Source of the DNA: Banduia mediterranea
Lineage (GTDB): Bacteria; Pseudomonadota; Gammaproteobacteria; Nevskiales; Nevskiaceae
DNA: 64,000 nucleotides
Direction of reading: 5' to 3'
NCBI RefSeq assembly: GCF_031846245.1
Contig: NZ_JAVRIC010000023.1
Coordinates: 1-64,000 of the forward strand
The notes beneath the pieces were generated by a model that ran no database searches, was not told where the DNA came from, and saw nothing but the letters and a program-made list of their open reading frames with translations. Both the position numbers and the translations under genes were made by a program. Positions 19,062 through 28,057 of the stretch are shown here, one piece after another; the stretch's first letter is position 1, and the number at the start of each line of letters is the position of its first letter.

Positions 19062-21235
19062 GCCGTAGCAGCCAGCAGCGGCAGCAGGCTTGCCAAACCG
19101 AGGCTGCCGCCATCGTCGCTGTCGGGTTCGATGGCTTCATCCACGCCCGATGTCGCGATCAGATCGGTCGAGATTCGATAGTCCAGCGGCACATCGGTCT
19201 GCGCGAAGTTGACCACCACGATGTGGTACGTGCCGACCTGCGGGTTGTCGATCACCACTTTTTCGTTGCCGTCGGCCTCACCGCTGATATAGGTGTCCGG
19301 ATCGTCGCAATCAGCGGTGCTGCTGCTGGTGCAGAAGAAGCCGGGGTCCTCTTCGGGATTGATGCCCAGGGAAATCAGGTACTGCGGCGGAGCCTCGTAC
19401 TTCACCAGCAGATCGATGTCCTGCTCTGTGGCGGTACTGATCACCAGCGAGACGGTGCCGCTGGGCACGTCGGTGACATCCACATGCCAAGCATGAAAGT
19501 CATCGTAGAGATCGGCGTCTCGTCCGGCGAACGCGGTCTGTATCGTTTCGGATAGGGGCAGTGCGCTGATTTCATTGATAAAGCCGCGTTGAACCGAATA
19601 AAGGCCCGCATTCGCCTGTAGCGAGAACTGTCCGCTGACATAACGGTGGCCGGAGACGCCGCTGGGCACGATGACATCGAAACTCACGGTTGCGGTTTCG
19701 TTCTGCGCCAGTGTGCCGATGGACTGTGTGCGGCCGAGCACCGTCAGATCGTCGGTGTCGAAGCGCGCCGTGACCGCGACTGCGGTCTGCCAGAGGTTTT
19801 CCAGCGTGACATCGATGCGCGCGGTCTCTCCGGGATCAAGCGCGCCGTTGCCCGCACTGTCGATGACCACGGAACGGACCACCAACACCGGTTGCGCGTT
19901 GACGTCCAGCGCGGCGGCCGCGTCGATGCGGCCGGCCGAGGTCCGCAGACCGGCGCCGTCACCGGCTTCGCCACTGGCGATCAGGCGCGCCTTGATTTCC
20001 GGGTAGCTCGCGGCCGGATATTCGGACTTGATCAGCGTCGCGATGCCGGCCGCATACGGCGAGGAAAACGAAGTGCCGGAAACGCCGCAGTTCCCGCCTG
20101 CGTTGCCGCAATTGGCGCCGTCGGCGTAGTCTCCGCCGGGCTGCGTGGTCACGATTTGCAGGCCTGGTGCGGCCACGTCGACGGTGGTGGGGCCGTACTC
20201 GCTGAAGCTGGCGATCCCGTCCTGACGGTTGGTCGCCGCCACGGTCAGGATATTGGGCTCGTCGTAGTTCGCCGGAAAATTGATCACGGATCGATCAATG
20301 TTAGCGTCGGTATTGCCGGCGGACGTGACAAACAACACCCCGGCGTCGCCGAGTTGCTTCAACAGATTGCGTTCGGCACTGGTCGCGGTCGGGCCGCCAT
20401 AGCTGGCATTGACGATCTGCGCACCGTGATCCAGGGCGTACTGCATCGCCGTCAGGATCGCCGCGCTGTCGAGTTGCGTTGCCGTTACACCGTCTTCGGT
20501 GACCCGCTTTCCCACCTTCAACGGCATCAGGCTCACCGACCAGACCGCACCCGCGACGCCGATGCCATTGTTGCCGATCGCGCCGAGACTGCCGCTGACG
20601 TAAGTGCCGTGAAACTGGTCGTCGGCGTCATCGTCCGGGCGCGGATTGCTGTCGTTATTGGCGGCATCGCGGCCGGCGATGAAATTGGCCGCGAGGTCGG
20701 GGTGATCGAGGTCGAAGGCGTCGTCGATGATCGCCACGATCACCGAAGGGTCTCCGGTACGGCGGAAACTGCCGTCGCCATCCAGGTCCCAGGCCGCCAG
20801 CATGTTGAGGTCGCCATCGACCGTTCCGGGTGGTCCGCCAGAGACGAAATTACCCTGGCCGGTATTGAGGAAGCCCCATTGGCGATCGAACAGCGGATCG
20901 TTCGGATTGATGCGGATATAGCGCAGGGCATTGGGTTCCGCAGACACGATGGCGGGATCGTCACGCAGCGTGCGGATCGCCTGGTCGGCGGTCATGAATG
21001 TCGGCACGGTGACGACGGCTGCCCGACCGTTCATCAGGCTGCGCGTGGCGCTGAGTCCGAGCCGCTTCAAGGGCGCGGTGGACTGCGCTGGGTCGCGGAA
21101 CTGAAGGATCAGCTCGCCGGTGCGGCTGCTGGCCAGCGGATGTGCCGGCCTCGCGGCAGATGCGGTGCCGCAGATCGCCAACAGCACAACGCTAAGGCAG
21201 CAGAAAGATGTGCGCATCGGAAGGTCCTGTTTCAA
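19040..21235 (-). CDS. Secreted S8 subtilisin-like protease with GlyGly-CTERM-like tail
   Basis: The 731 residues contain a signal peptide (FCCLSVVLLAICGTASA), an I9-like propeptide with a Fervidolysin-like start (GELILQFRDPAQ), and the S8 catalytic domain. The triad lies in VIVAIIDDAFDLDHPD (Asp), DQFHGTYVSGSLGA (His) and GVSGTSFSSPYAAG (Ser), with the oxyanion Asn in VTSAGNTDAN. The second half has a beta-sandwich and a pre-peptidase C-terminal-like region. The end, [20 protein letters not shown] then RRRRR, is a GlyGly-CTERM pattern of glycines, a hydrophobic helix and a basic cluster. Rhombosortase processes such tails after type II secretion. Confidence 0.9.
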   Translation of the reverse strand: MKQDLPMRTSFCCLSVVLLAICGTASAARPAHPLASSRTGELILQFRDPAQSTAPLKRLGLSATRSLMNGRAAVVTVPTFMTADQAIRTLRDDPAIVSAEPNALRYIRINPNDPLFDRQWGFLNTGQGNFVSGGPPGTVDGDLNMLAAWDLDGDGSFRRTGDPSVIVAIIDDAFDLDHPDLAANFIAGRDAANNDSNPRPDDDADDQFHGTYVSGSLGAIGNNGIGVAGAVWSVSLMPLKVGKRVTEDGVTATQLDSAAILTAMQYALDHGAQIVNASYGGPTATSAERNLLKQLGDAGVLFVTSAGNTDANIDRSVINFPANYDEPNILTVAATNRQDGIASFSEYGPTTVDVAAPGLQIVTTQPGGDYADGANCGNAGGNCGVSGTSFSSPYAAGIATLIKSEYPAASYPEIKARLIASGEAGDGAGLRTSAGRIDAAAALDVNAQPVLVVRSVVIDSAGNGALDPGETARIDVTLENLWQTAVAVTARFDTDDLTVLGRTQSIGTLAQNETATVSFDVIVPSGVSGHRYVSGQFSLQANAGLYSVQRGFINEISALPLSETIQTAFAGRDADLYDDFHAWHVDVTDVPSGTVSLVISTATEQDIDLLVKYEAPPQYLISLGINPEEDPGFFCTSSSTADCDDPDTYISGEADGNEKVVIDNPQVGTYHIVVVNFAQTDVPLDYRISTDLIATSGVDEAIEPDSDDGGSLGLASLLPLLAATAWRRRRR

Positions 21236-21326
21236 AGCCTGATCGTATGCCAGGAACAGCTTGCGTGCGTATGACGCTACAGCTGGAGTTTGACAACGGA
21301 CGTCGCTACACTACGCGCCCTCGTGT

Positions 21327-21402
<76 letters not shown>

Positions 21403-21409
21403 AGAAATC

Positions 21410-21440
21410 AAGGGCTTGCAGAGATGCAGGCCCTTTTGTT
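21410..21440 (+). terminator. Rho-independent terminator after tRNA-Ala
   Basis: The arms AAGGGCTTGCA and TGCAGGCCCTT pair with one G-T pair around loop GAGA, and the stem runs into TTTTGTTT. It lies eight bases after the tRNA. If the element inserted at the tRNA 3' end, this terminator may be element-borne and may replace the original. Confidence 0.8.
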
Positions 21441-21565
21441 TGGGTCGGGATAACATCGGGCTAACATTTGGCGGTAGACGCCCGAGACCCGAGGCGGCGC
21501 GAGTCAGACGTCGCAGCGGGGGGGGCATTCGAGCGCTTCCGCGCTCAGGCGATATCGGCGGCGTG

Positions 21566-22296
21566 TCAGCCCGGACGCCGTCCCGGTGCCCGGTTAGGAT
21601 TAAGATCCTTGATCCACTCCCGGAGCGTCTTCTCGGTGGGCGGCTTGCTTTCGCAGGCGATCCGCTGCATCCAGTCGCTTCGGTACAGATCGGGAACGGT
21701 CGCGGTCGGGTCTCTCTCTCCCACAGGATCTGGGCGACCACCCGGCAGCGCTGCTTGCGGCTGTCTCTGGCCTGGCGGGCGCGCGATTGCTGCTCTTCAG
21801 GCTGAGGGATCAGTCCCTGCGACTGCTCGAAGACCGCCAGGGCGTCGGTCGACACGAAGGCCGAGTTGCAGAATGCCGCGCTTGCGATCTCCATCAGGTC
21901 CTGGCCGACCGTCCTCGTGCTCGCGGCCTCGAACTCGATCAGCCAGTTCGCGGGAGACGCGCGCTCCCGCTCGCACAGTTCGCGGAGCGAATCGGGCATG
22001 TCATGTCCGCCGACGACGAATTCGTAAACGCGCTCGACGTGCGTCAGGGGCCAGGTCAACAACCCATTGAGACGCAGGGTGCCGCCGGCCAGGAGGCTGG
22101 TGTGCGCGGGTCCGACCGCCGTGAGGGGATGGTGGGCGTGCGCCGGGGCGCCCTGGACGAGGCGGGCCGGCCCCATCAGCAGGAAGGACTGGGGCAGGCG
22201 CCGGGTGAGTACGAGCTGCTGGACATCCTGATGGTCCATTCCCCATCGGTCGGCCAGCTGCTCAAATGTCCAGAAGTCCCTGGTCAGGTTCGGCAT
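21566..22296 (-). pseudogene. Element-end DNA-binding-like protein, frameshifted in a TC tract
   Basis: ATG at 22296 follows GGGAGG by six bases. The frame reads MPNLTRDFWTFEQLADRWGM, a winged-helix or HTH-like opening, and stays coherent to VVAQILWERE. At a (TC)5 tract (21711-21720) the frame is lost. With one dinucleotide fewer it would continue as ERDPTATVPDLYRSDWMQ... to TEKTLREWIKDLNPNRAPG, a second helix-turn-helix-like segment, and stop at 21566, giving about 242 residues. The current frame instead runs through the tRNA region. It is either a pseudogene or a slip-strand switch. It is the first gene inside the tRNA end. Confidence 0.65.
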
Positions 22297-22410
22297 TCGA
22301 TGCCTCCCTGCGCCGGTCAAGCGCCACGTGCCACTGGACTGCGCCACGCAAAACCATTGCCAGTGGCGCCGCCGCCGGTCCGGTCGTCCGGATGGACTTT
22401 TCGGTCAGGC

Positions 22411-22857
22411 CTACGCCAGATTCGAGAGCAGAATCGCGATGGCGCCGACGAGCATCTCGTCCTGGACCCCGACGATGGCGAAGCGAATCACCCGCCATCG
22501 GCTGGTGGCACCATCGGCCGACACGAAGGTCTCGATCGATTCCACCGGTTCGGTACCTTTCATCGCCGCGGCTTCCGCCTTGTGCGCCTGCAGGGCAGTA
22601 TGGGTCGGCAGGACCTCGAAGTCCGTCCGCCAAAGCAACTCGTCCGCCGGACGGCCCAGCAGTCCGCAGAGCCGTTCGCTGACGTAGCAGTACTCGCCGG
22701 CGGCGTTCTTGATCCAGGCGATGAGCGGGGAGCGGTCGACCAGACCGTTGAGCCGTCGCCAAAGGTTCTCGAAATGATCCGCCGCCGCGCGGAGCTTCTG
22801 GTTTTCCGCGCGCAGGCGCTCCAAATCATCCGTCGGAATGACTGGGGAATGCGTCAT
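22411..22857 (-). CDS. Single PAS-domain protein
   Basis: The 148 residues start with a short coiled coil (DDLERLRAENQKLRAAADHF). One PAS domain follows: LNGLVDRSPLIAWIKNAAGEYCYVSE, then GRPADELLWRTD and, near the end, WRVIRFAIVGVQDEMLVGAIAIL. There is no kinase, GGDEF or HTH output domain, so it probably signals by binding another protein. It lies on the minus strand between the frameshifted gene and the divergent XRE regulator, 114 bases from the former. Its role in the element is unknown. Confidence 0.75.
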   Translation of the reverse strand: MTHSPVIPTDDLERLRAENQKLRAAADHFENLWRRLNGLVDRSPLIAWIKNAAGEYCYVSERLCGLLGRPADELLWRTDFEVLPTHTALQAHKAEAAAMKGTEPVESIETFVSADGATSRWRVIRFAIVGVQDEMLVGAIAILLSNLA

Positions 22858-22986
22858 GGCTCGCCCGCCTGTTCTGCTGACCGTCCATTTCGATCCGCAA
22901 TCTAAATGCCCGTTTCCTTATGGGCAACTCCGCCCGTCGCTAATCCGCCCGTGGTTGCATGGGTCTGTGCGCCCTAACGTCCGGGG

Positions 22987-23325
22987 ATGCCTCAGAAAAT
23001 CACCAGGTCCAGGGCGGAGAAGTCCGCGACGAAGCGACGCAAGGACAAGCCGCCGGAACTCAGGCTGATCGGCCAGCGTTTGCGGGAGGTACGGTTTGCC
23101 CAGGGCTTCTCGTCACAGGATGCATTCGCCTACAGCTGTGGCATCGACCGCGCCTATTACAGCGCATTGGAGCGTGGCGAGCGCGACGTCGGGATTCTGA
23201 AGCTCATCCAGATCGCAAGGGGGCTGGGTGTTGAAGTCGGTGCGCTGATTCCCTCCATCGAGGCACTTTCTGCCCCAGATGCGGGCGCTGATAAACCCGA
23301 GGCTGGCAAGTCAGCGATTCGCTGA
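22987..23325 (+). CDS. XRE-family transcriptional regulator
   Basis: The 112 residues have a basic N-terminus (SRAEKSATKRRKDKPPELR) and a Cro/C1 helix-turn-helix. The HTH reads LIGQRLREVRFAQGFSSQDAFAYSCGIDRAYYSALERGERDVGILKLIQIARGLGV. The tail is short, with no dimerisation or peptidase domain. It is the only plus-strand gene of the element core besides the CBASS and 58667 cargo genes. It faces away from the PAS gene across a 129-base gap and converges on the conjugation genes. A role in controlling excision or transfer is likely from position only. Confidence 0.85.
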   Translation: MPQKITRSRAEKSATKRRKDKPPELRLIGQRLREVRFAQGFSSQDAFAYSCGIDRAYYSALERGERDVGILKLIQIARGLGVEVGALIPSIEALSAPDAGADKPEAGKSAIR

Positions 23326-23350
23326 GCGGCGGGCTTGGTTTGGTCGAGCG

Positions 23351-24028
23351 TCAGATGTATTTCTTGAAGTGCCCCACGGCCAGCCGAAGGGCGATGGCCG
23401 CCACCACGGCGAAGCCGGCAATCGCGATGCGGCCATCCATCGCTACGGGCGGAACCAGATAGGCGAAACACAGGGCCAGCGCTGCCACAGCAATCGCGCG
23501 CTTCGCCCGATGGAAGACGAAACCGGACTCCCGTCCGGCGCCGGTCCGGCGCCAGTACCAAGTCACGAGACCATCAGCGGCGGCGCCGATCACGACCAAC
23601 CCGATGAACGGCGCGCTCAAGGCCAGCACACCGAGCCGCAGGCTGAACAGTTGCAGGCCGGCAGCAGAAGTCCTCAGCAGTGTATCGGCTGCGAGAACGA
23701 GTCGCGCCATCAGCGCGCGTGGTCTCCGCGATGTACTGGCGTCGCTGGCGCCTTCGACCAAGTAATCCAATCCGGTCCATTCGAAGAACGCGGCATAGAG
23801 CCCGTCATGGATGGCGTAGGCGAGGGGAGGCAGCCGCTCGCCGGCGAAGCCGACGGAAGACTGCCACTCATCGTCGATCATTGCTTCGAATGCTGGGACG
23901 CCGCGCGCTTCACCCGGGTACGGCCACATGACGTAGAGACAGTCCGCCACAAGCGTAGCGACCAGCACGATCACAGCCCACTTGACCAGCCAAAGCAGGC
24001 CGCCGACGCGATGCCTACGGGCGAACAC
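23351..24028 (-). CDS. DUF4400/TIGR03747-type conjugative-element membrane protein
   Basis: About 225 residues with four hydrophobic segments (near WLVKWAVIVLVATLVADCLYVMW, LRLGVLALSAPFIGLVVIGAA, AIAVAALALCFAYLVPP and IAIAGFAVVAAIALRLAVG). The intervening YPGEARGVPAFEAMIDDEWQ is typical of the membrane protein encoded after traD in many integrative elements (PFL_4697/DUF4400). A GTG at 24028 overlaps the traD stop by 14 bases and is the better start. An ATG at 24103 would reach 89 bases into traD. It probably assists the coupling protein at the inner membrane, judged from position alone. Confidence 0.75.
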   Translation of the reverse strand: MFARRHRVGGLLWLVKWAVIVLVATLVADCLYVMWPYPGEARGVPAFEAMIDDEWQSSVGFAGERLPPLAYAIHDGLYAAFFEWTGLDYLVEGASDASTSRRPRALMARLVLAADTLLRTSAAGLQLFSLRLGVLALSAPFIGLVVIGAAADGLVTWYWRRTGAGRESGFVFHRAKRAIAVAALALCFAYLVPPVAMDGRIAIAGFAVVAAIALRLAVGHFKKYI

Positions 24029-26051
24029 CGGTGCCGTACCGCTGATGCGCCCAGCGAGCGATCTCGTCCATCGATTGCGGCAGCAAGGGATCGGCCCCTG
24101 CAAGCGGCAGCCTCAGCTTGTACAACTTGCCGCCATCGAGCAGTGCGAAGGCCTGGCCTTTTGGCAGCTGCACCAGATCGGCAGGCCGTAGCATCTCCGC
24201 CTCCTGTTCGGCCAGCCGGTCCTCGTTCTGGCTGATGAAGTCGGTGGGCGATTCCGGATCGTTGTCGTCGGTCACGCGCGTCGCTGCGATCTTGGTGAAC
24301 ACGCGTACCGGCGGCAGTTGTGAGGTCAGGAATTCCGCCGTTTCCTCGTTCTTGACCCGGAGCATGATCAGGGTGTTGAGGTTGCCGGAGACCTGTCCCG
24401 CCTTGGCGCGGTCGCCGATGCCCGCCTCGATGTCGGACGCCGTCTGCGTATACGCCGTCACCTGCACGCCCGCACCGCCGGCCTTGTTCAGCAGGGGGAT
24501 GAACTCGTCGCCGACCAGTTCGTTGAACTCGTCGGCATGGACTGAGATTCTCGGCCGCACATGGCCCGGCACGGCCGGCAGGCCACGCGTATCCCCGAAC
24601 TTGTAGAGCGAGCCGGCCACCGAGGTGAAGTCCGCGAACATGCTGTTGCCGACCGCCGAAGCGACTTCGTGATCGGACAGCGCATCCAGCCCCACGTAGA
24701 CGACGGCGTTCTCGCGCACCACGCGCATCCAGTCGAGGGTCGGGCGCCGGTCAGCCGCATCCCCGTAGTCGGGCGTCAGCAGGCTGCCGCTTGCGCCGCT
24801 CGTGAGCTTCTCCAGCAGCGGCAGCAGCGAGGCGGTCAGTTTGTCGAAGTAGGTCTTGTCGTACTCGAAGGCTGAACGCAGCGCGTCCGCCACCGGGTCG
24901 AACATCCCGTCCTCCTTGGCATAGCGGATCAGCGCGATCGCGCGCGGATCGCGGCCGCGCAGCGCAGTCGGCAGGTTCTTGTCATTGACGTTCTCCGCGA
25001 TCGTCCTGACCGACTGTGCCCAGTCCCGTGGCGCCTCGCGCGCCAGCCACTGCTGGTGATACTCGACCAGTAGCGGCTCGATATGCGTCACGTAGCGCGC
25101 AATGCTGGTGTAGTCCGGCTTGCGGCCCAGCCCGACCATCGCCCGCGCCACGGCATTGGTGAAACGCCAGGCGAATTCCCGAAAGGCCGCCGAATTGCCT
25201 TCGGACGGCAATTGCGAGGCGATCCGTGACGCCACTTCCGTGATGCGTCCGAACTCGCCGACCGGGTTGTAGCGCGCCGAGATTTCCGGAAAGCCGAGGT
25301 GAAACAGGTAGAAGTGGTCCAGTCGCCCCGCGCGCCGGCACTCCGCGAACATCCGCCGCAGCAGATCGAGATCGCCCTTGGGATCGAACACGATCACCGT
25401 CTCGCCGCGGCGGATGTCCTGTGCGACCAGCAACTCGGCCAGCCGCGTCTTGCCGACGCGCGTTGTGCCGAGCACCAGCGTATGCGCGACCCGGTCGCCG
25501 AGGTCGATCCACACGTCGGTTTCGTCTTCGGCGCCGACCCCATGCAGGCAGGGATTGCCGCCGACCGGCGGGTCCGGCCGCAGCGGATTCCACCATCGGT
25601 CCGCGGCGGTGAGCCGGGTCAGTGCTTGGGTCAGACGTACATGCTCCCAGCGCGCCTCGAACTGTCGTGCGAGTCGGTACGCGGGTTCCGGCCGTAGCCA
25701 GCGCTTGGCGGCGGGCACCTGCGTTTCGATCAGCCGCTGCGAATGACGCGGGTCCCAGGCGAATCCGCGCCCAAGGAACAGTCGCCGGTGCGAGACCGGG
25801 ATGCGCTCCCCGTCCAGCACATAGCGCGGCAGCCGCCGCAGGCGGGCCCGGTAGCGAACGATCTGCCAGCCCTGCCAGGCCCGAACCAGCCCCAGCGCCG
25901 CGAACACGGTTCCGAACGCCTGCGCGGCTCCCGGTTGAATCGGGTAGACCTGCCCTGGCGCCATCCACAAGATGAGCGAAACGCCCCCGAGAATTCCTGC
26001 AGGTACCAACTCGAAGGCCCTGCGCAGCCGGTTGTCGAAATACTGGCTCAT
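24015..26051 (-). CDS. traD: Conjugative coupling ATPase TraD
   Basis: The 678-residue protein begins MSQYFDNRLRRAFELVPAGI and has two N-terminal membrane segments. An ATPase domain follows with Walker A LVLGTTRVGKTRLAELLVAQ, the coupling-protein motif TVIVFDPKGDLDLLRR, and Walker B PRISVHADEFNELVGDEFIPLL. The motif VTAYTQTASDIEAGIG also fits. It is the type IV coupling protein that links the relaxosome to the transfer channel. ATG overlaps the traI stop in ATGA, so both are translated together. The SXT/TIGR03743-like TraD class fits the MOBH relaxase next door. Confidence 0.93.
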   Translation of the reverse strand: MSQYFDNRLRRAFELVPAGILGGVSLILWMAPGQVYPIQPGAAQAFGTVFAALGLVRAWQGWQIVRYRARLRRLPRYVLDGERIPVSHRRLFLGRGFAWDPRHSQRLIETQVPAAKRWLRPEPAYRLARQFEARWEHVRLTQALTRLTAADRWWNPLRPDPPVGGNPCLHGVGAEDETDVWIDLGDRVAHTLVLGTTRVGKTRLAELLVAQDIRRGETVIVFDPKGDLDLLRRMFAECRRAGRLDHFYLFHLGFPEISARYNPVGEFGRITEVASRIASQLPSEGNSAAFREFAWRFTNAVARAMVGLGRKPDYTSIARYVTHIEPLLVEYHQQWLAREAPRDWAQSVRTIAENVNDKNLPTALRGRDPRAIALIRYAKEDGMFDPVADALRSAFEYDKTYFDKLTASLLPLLEKLTSGASGSLLTPDYGDAADRRPTLDWMRVVRENAVVYVGLDALSDHEVASAVGNSMFADFTSVAGSLYKFGDTRGLPAVPGHVRPRISVHADEFNELVGDEFIPLLNKAGGAGVQVTAYTQTASDIEAGIGDRAKAGQVSGNLNTLIMLRVKNEETAEFLTSQLPPVRVFTKIAATRVTDDNDPESPTDFISQNEDRLAEQEAEMLRPADLVQLPKGQAFALLDGGKLYKLRLPLAGADPLLPQSMDEIARWAHQRYGTGVRP

Positions 26052-27769
26052 GACCCGTCCGCCGCCGCTTCCGTGTGGTTGAGCGGTTTCGCAAGGGCCA
26101 GATGCGGATTCGGCTCGGGCAGCCTCAGGCCAAAGAGGGCGGAGGCGTTCGGGAACAGCAGACCCTTGAGTTGCGCACTTGACTTGCGCTCGCCGGACAC
26201 CCGGTAGGTCCAGATGTTGGTGCCCTCCGGGGTCTTCAGATGCCGCTTCAGCTTCTGCAGCTTCTTCTGCGCTGCCGCCCAGCCATCGACGCCGGCGTAG
26301 TCGCGGAAGATTCCGGGGCTGACCAGCAGCAGCCCTTCCTCTGTGACGTGTACGCGCGCGTCGACGGTATTGACCTTCAGGCGGCCGCTGCGAACGCCGT
26401 CGCTGATCCAGTGGAGGAAGTCGTCCTCCAACGGAGCGGGGCCGCTTGCAATCTCTTGGTCCGGACCGGTGCACACGGATTCGGTCGCTTGGTCGCCGAG
26501 TTCGACCTCGGTGGTTTCAGTGAAAGCCGGTGACCGCTTGTCCGTAGCCGACGCCACTTGCACGGGCATGGCTACCGACACGCCGGGTTCGCCTTCCACG
26601 GCGATGCCCGTCTCCGGGATTGCCCGTCCTTCGGCGGCCGGTGGACGTGATGCCGGATCGGTCCACAGTCGCGCCAATGGAACGCGCAGCATCGTCAGGC
26701 GTTGCCGCCACTCGCCGAGTTCGATCGTTGCAGTCCAGATCGCGCGGTCGCCGTTCGGCGCCACGATGCCGGACTGCTGAAGCTCATCCATCAGCCGTTC
26801 ATTGCGGGGCAGACCGCCGCCGCCGGACTCGCGCGCCAACTCCTCCCGCAAGGCATCGAGTACGCGCTTGCTGACCAGCCAGAGATCCTCGTCGAACACC
26901 CAGCCCGCCGCACCGGGACGATTGAGGGGAAGCGACTGCGCATCGATCAGATGACGCAGCGCAATCCCCAGGCGCTCGCCCAGTGGCCGCGGACCCTGCC
27001 GAGTTGCCGGTGCGGCGGATACGCTCGAAGCGAGGTCACCGGAAACGCTCGCGCCGTCCGCCTGCCGCACAATCCGGCCCAATTCGCCGGCCAGCTCGGA
27101 GTCGCCCCCGGAGATGGTCGCCAGCCAGGCCTCGAACACGTCCAGGTCGCTGCTGATCCATTCGAGCCCGACGGATGGCACGATGAACTGCACCAGCATC
27201 GGTGGCAGGCGAGGGTGCAGGCGATAGCGTCGTCCCCGGATGAACTCGACCGCATAGGTCGCCGGCGCCGGCATCGGCCCAGCCAGCGGATTCCAGCGTC
27301 CGAGAGGCCGTCCATCCGCTCCGAACAGGGTGACGGCCTGATCGACGACCGGTTTCCCCAGGTCGTGCAGCAGTGCTGCGGTCGCTGTGGCATAAGTCCA
27401 GACGTCCTGCTTCTCGGCGAGTTGCTCGGTTCCGGCGCCAGCGGGCAGCAGCACGCCGCGCCGGATCGTCAGTGCGCGCAGCGTCGTATCCAAGCAGTGT
27501 CGGAGCAGGCCACCGGCCTCTCGGTGATGATGAGCCTCGGAGGCTGGCAGCATCTGCACGAACGCGGCGAAGTCGAGCAGCAGCCGCTCGTAGAGCGTCG
27601 TCCAGTGGGCGGTCGGTACGCCGACCTGCTGGCGAATCTGGATGAGATGATGGGTGTGCGGCGCCAGCAACGCCTCAGGATCGAGAACCGCGAATGTGGA
27701 CGGCGACCGTGGCGAAGCGGCCAAGGTCGATTCTCGGCGGCTGAATCCAACCAACTGGAGAACGCCCAT
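26048..27769 (-). CDS. traI: MOBH relaxase TraI (TraI_2 domain)
   Basis: About 573 residues. The N-terminal TraI_2 domain has the HD-type metal motifs HHHREAGGLLRHCLDT and ALLHDLGKPVVD, which define MOBH relaxases; these nick the transfer origin without the usual tyrosine chemistry of other relaxases. The middle is disordered and variable. A C-terminal winged-helix-like TraI_2_C domain (DDFLHWISDGVRSGRLKVNT, then VHVTEEGLLLVSPGIFRDYA) ends the protein. The start is uncertain: ATG at 27769 (MGVLQLVGFSRRES) or TTG at 27796. It overlaps traD by four bases. It lies beside the first cargo island. Confidence 0.9.
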   Translation of the reverse strand: MGVLQLVGFSRRESTLAASPRSPSTFAVLDPEALLAPHTHHLIQIRQQVGVPTAHWTTLYERLLLDFAAFVQMLPASEAHHHREAGGLLRHCLDTTLRALTIRRGVLLPAGAGTEQLAEKQDVWTYATATAALLHDLGKPVVDQAVTLFGADGRPLGRWNPLAGPMPAPATYAVEFIRGRRYRLHPRLPPMLVQFIVPSVGLEWISSDLDVFEAWLATISGGDSELAGELGRIVRQADGASVSGDLASSVSAAPATRQGPRPLGERLGIALRHLIDAQSLPLNRPGAAGWVFDEDLWLVSKRVLDALREELARESGGGGLPRNERLMDELQQSGIVAPNGDRAIWTATIELGEWRQRLTMLRVPLARLWTDPASRPPAAEGRAIPETGIAVEGEPGVSVAMPVQVASATDKRSPAFTETTEVELGDQATESVCTGPDQEIASGPAPLEDDFLHWISDGVRSGRLKVNTVDARVHVTEEGLLLVSPGIFRDYAGVDGWAAAQKKLQKLKRHLKTPEGTNIWTYRVSGERKSSAQLKGLLFPNASALFGLRLPEPNPHLALAKPLNHTEAAADGS

Positions 27770-27872
27770 CGCAGCTTGCCCATTGCCCTTTCCCAAGAGG
27801 CGAGCGTAGGCAGGCGATCCGTGCGATCAGTAGCGAAAATGTCGTCAATCCAGGAAGCCATTTGTCTCTTTG

Positions 27873-27894
27873 GAACCGCGACCATCAGCGGTTC
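27873..27894. repeat. Inverted repeat between traI and the defence operon
   Basis: GAACCGC and GCGGTTC pair around an 8-base loop in the 261-base gap between the defence ATPase stop and traI. No T-run follows. Function is unknown; it could stabilise the 3' end of the defence transcript. Confidence 0.4.
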
Positions 27895-28057
27895 GGGCCC
27901 TTTGGGGTTAGGGCTCCTCCTGTTACGTCGATGCCATTCGCCCCATTTGCGTCACAGCTCTTTACCTATTACCCCTTCCGAAGCGGCTTGCCGCGGCTTC
28001 AGATGGAAAATCTGCCCCGATTTCTCGCACAGTCCTGGTGCCGTTCAGACCTGGAAT

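Noticed and set aside
21290-21312. TTGACA upstream of tRNA-Ala as a -35 box
   Set aside because: The best -10 candidates (TACACT, TACGCG) are either too close or too weak, so no promoter is claimed.
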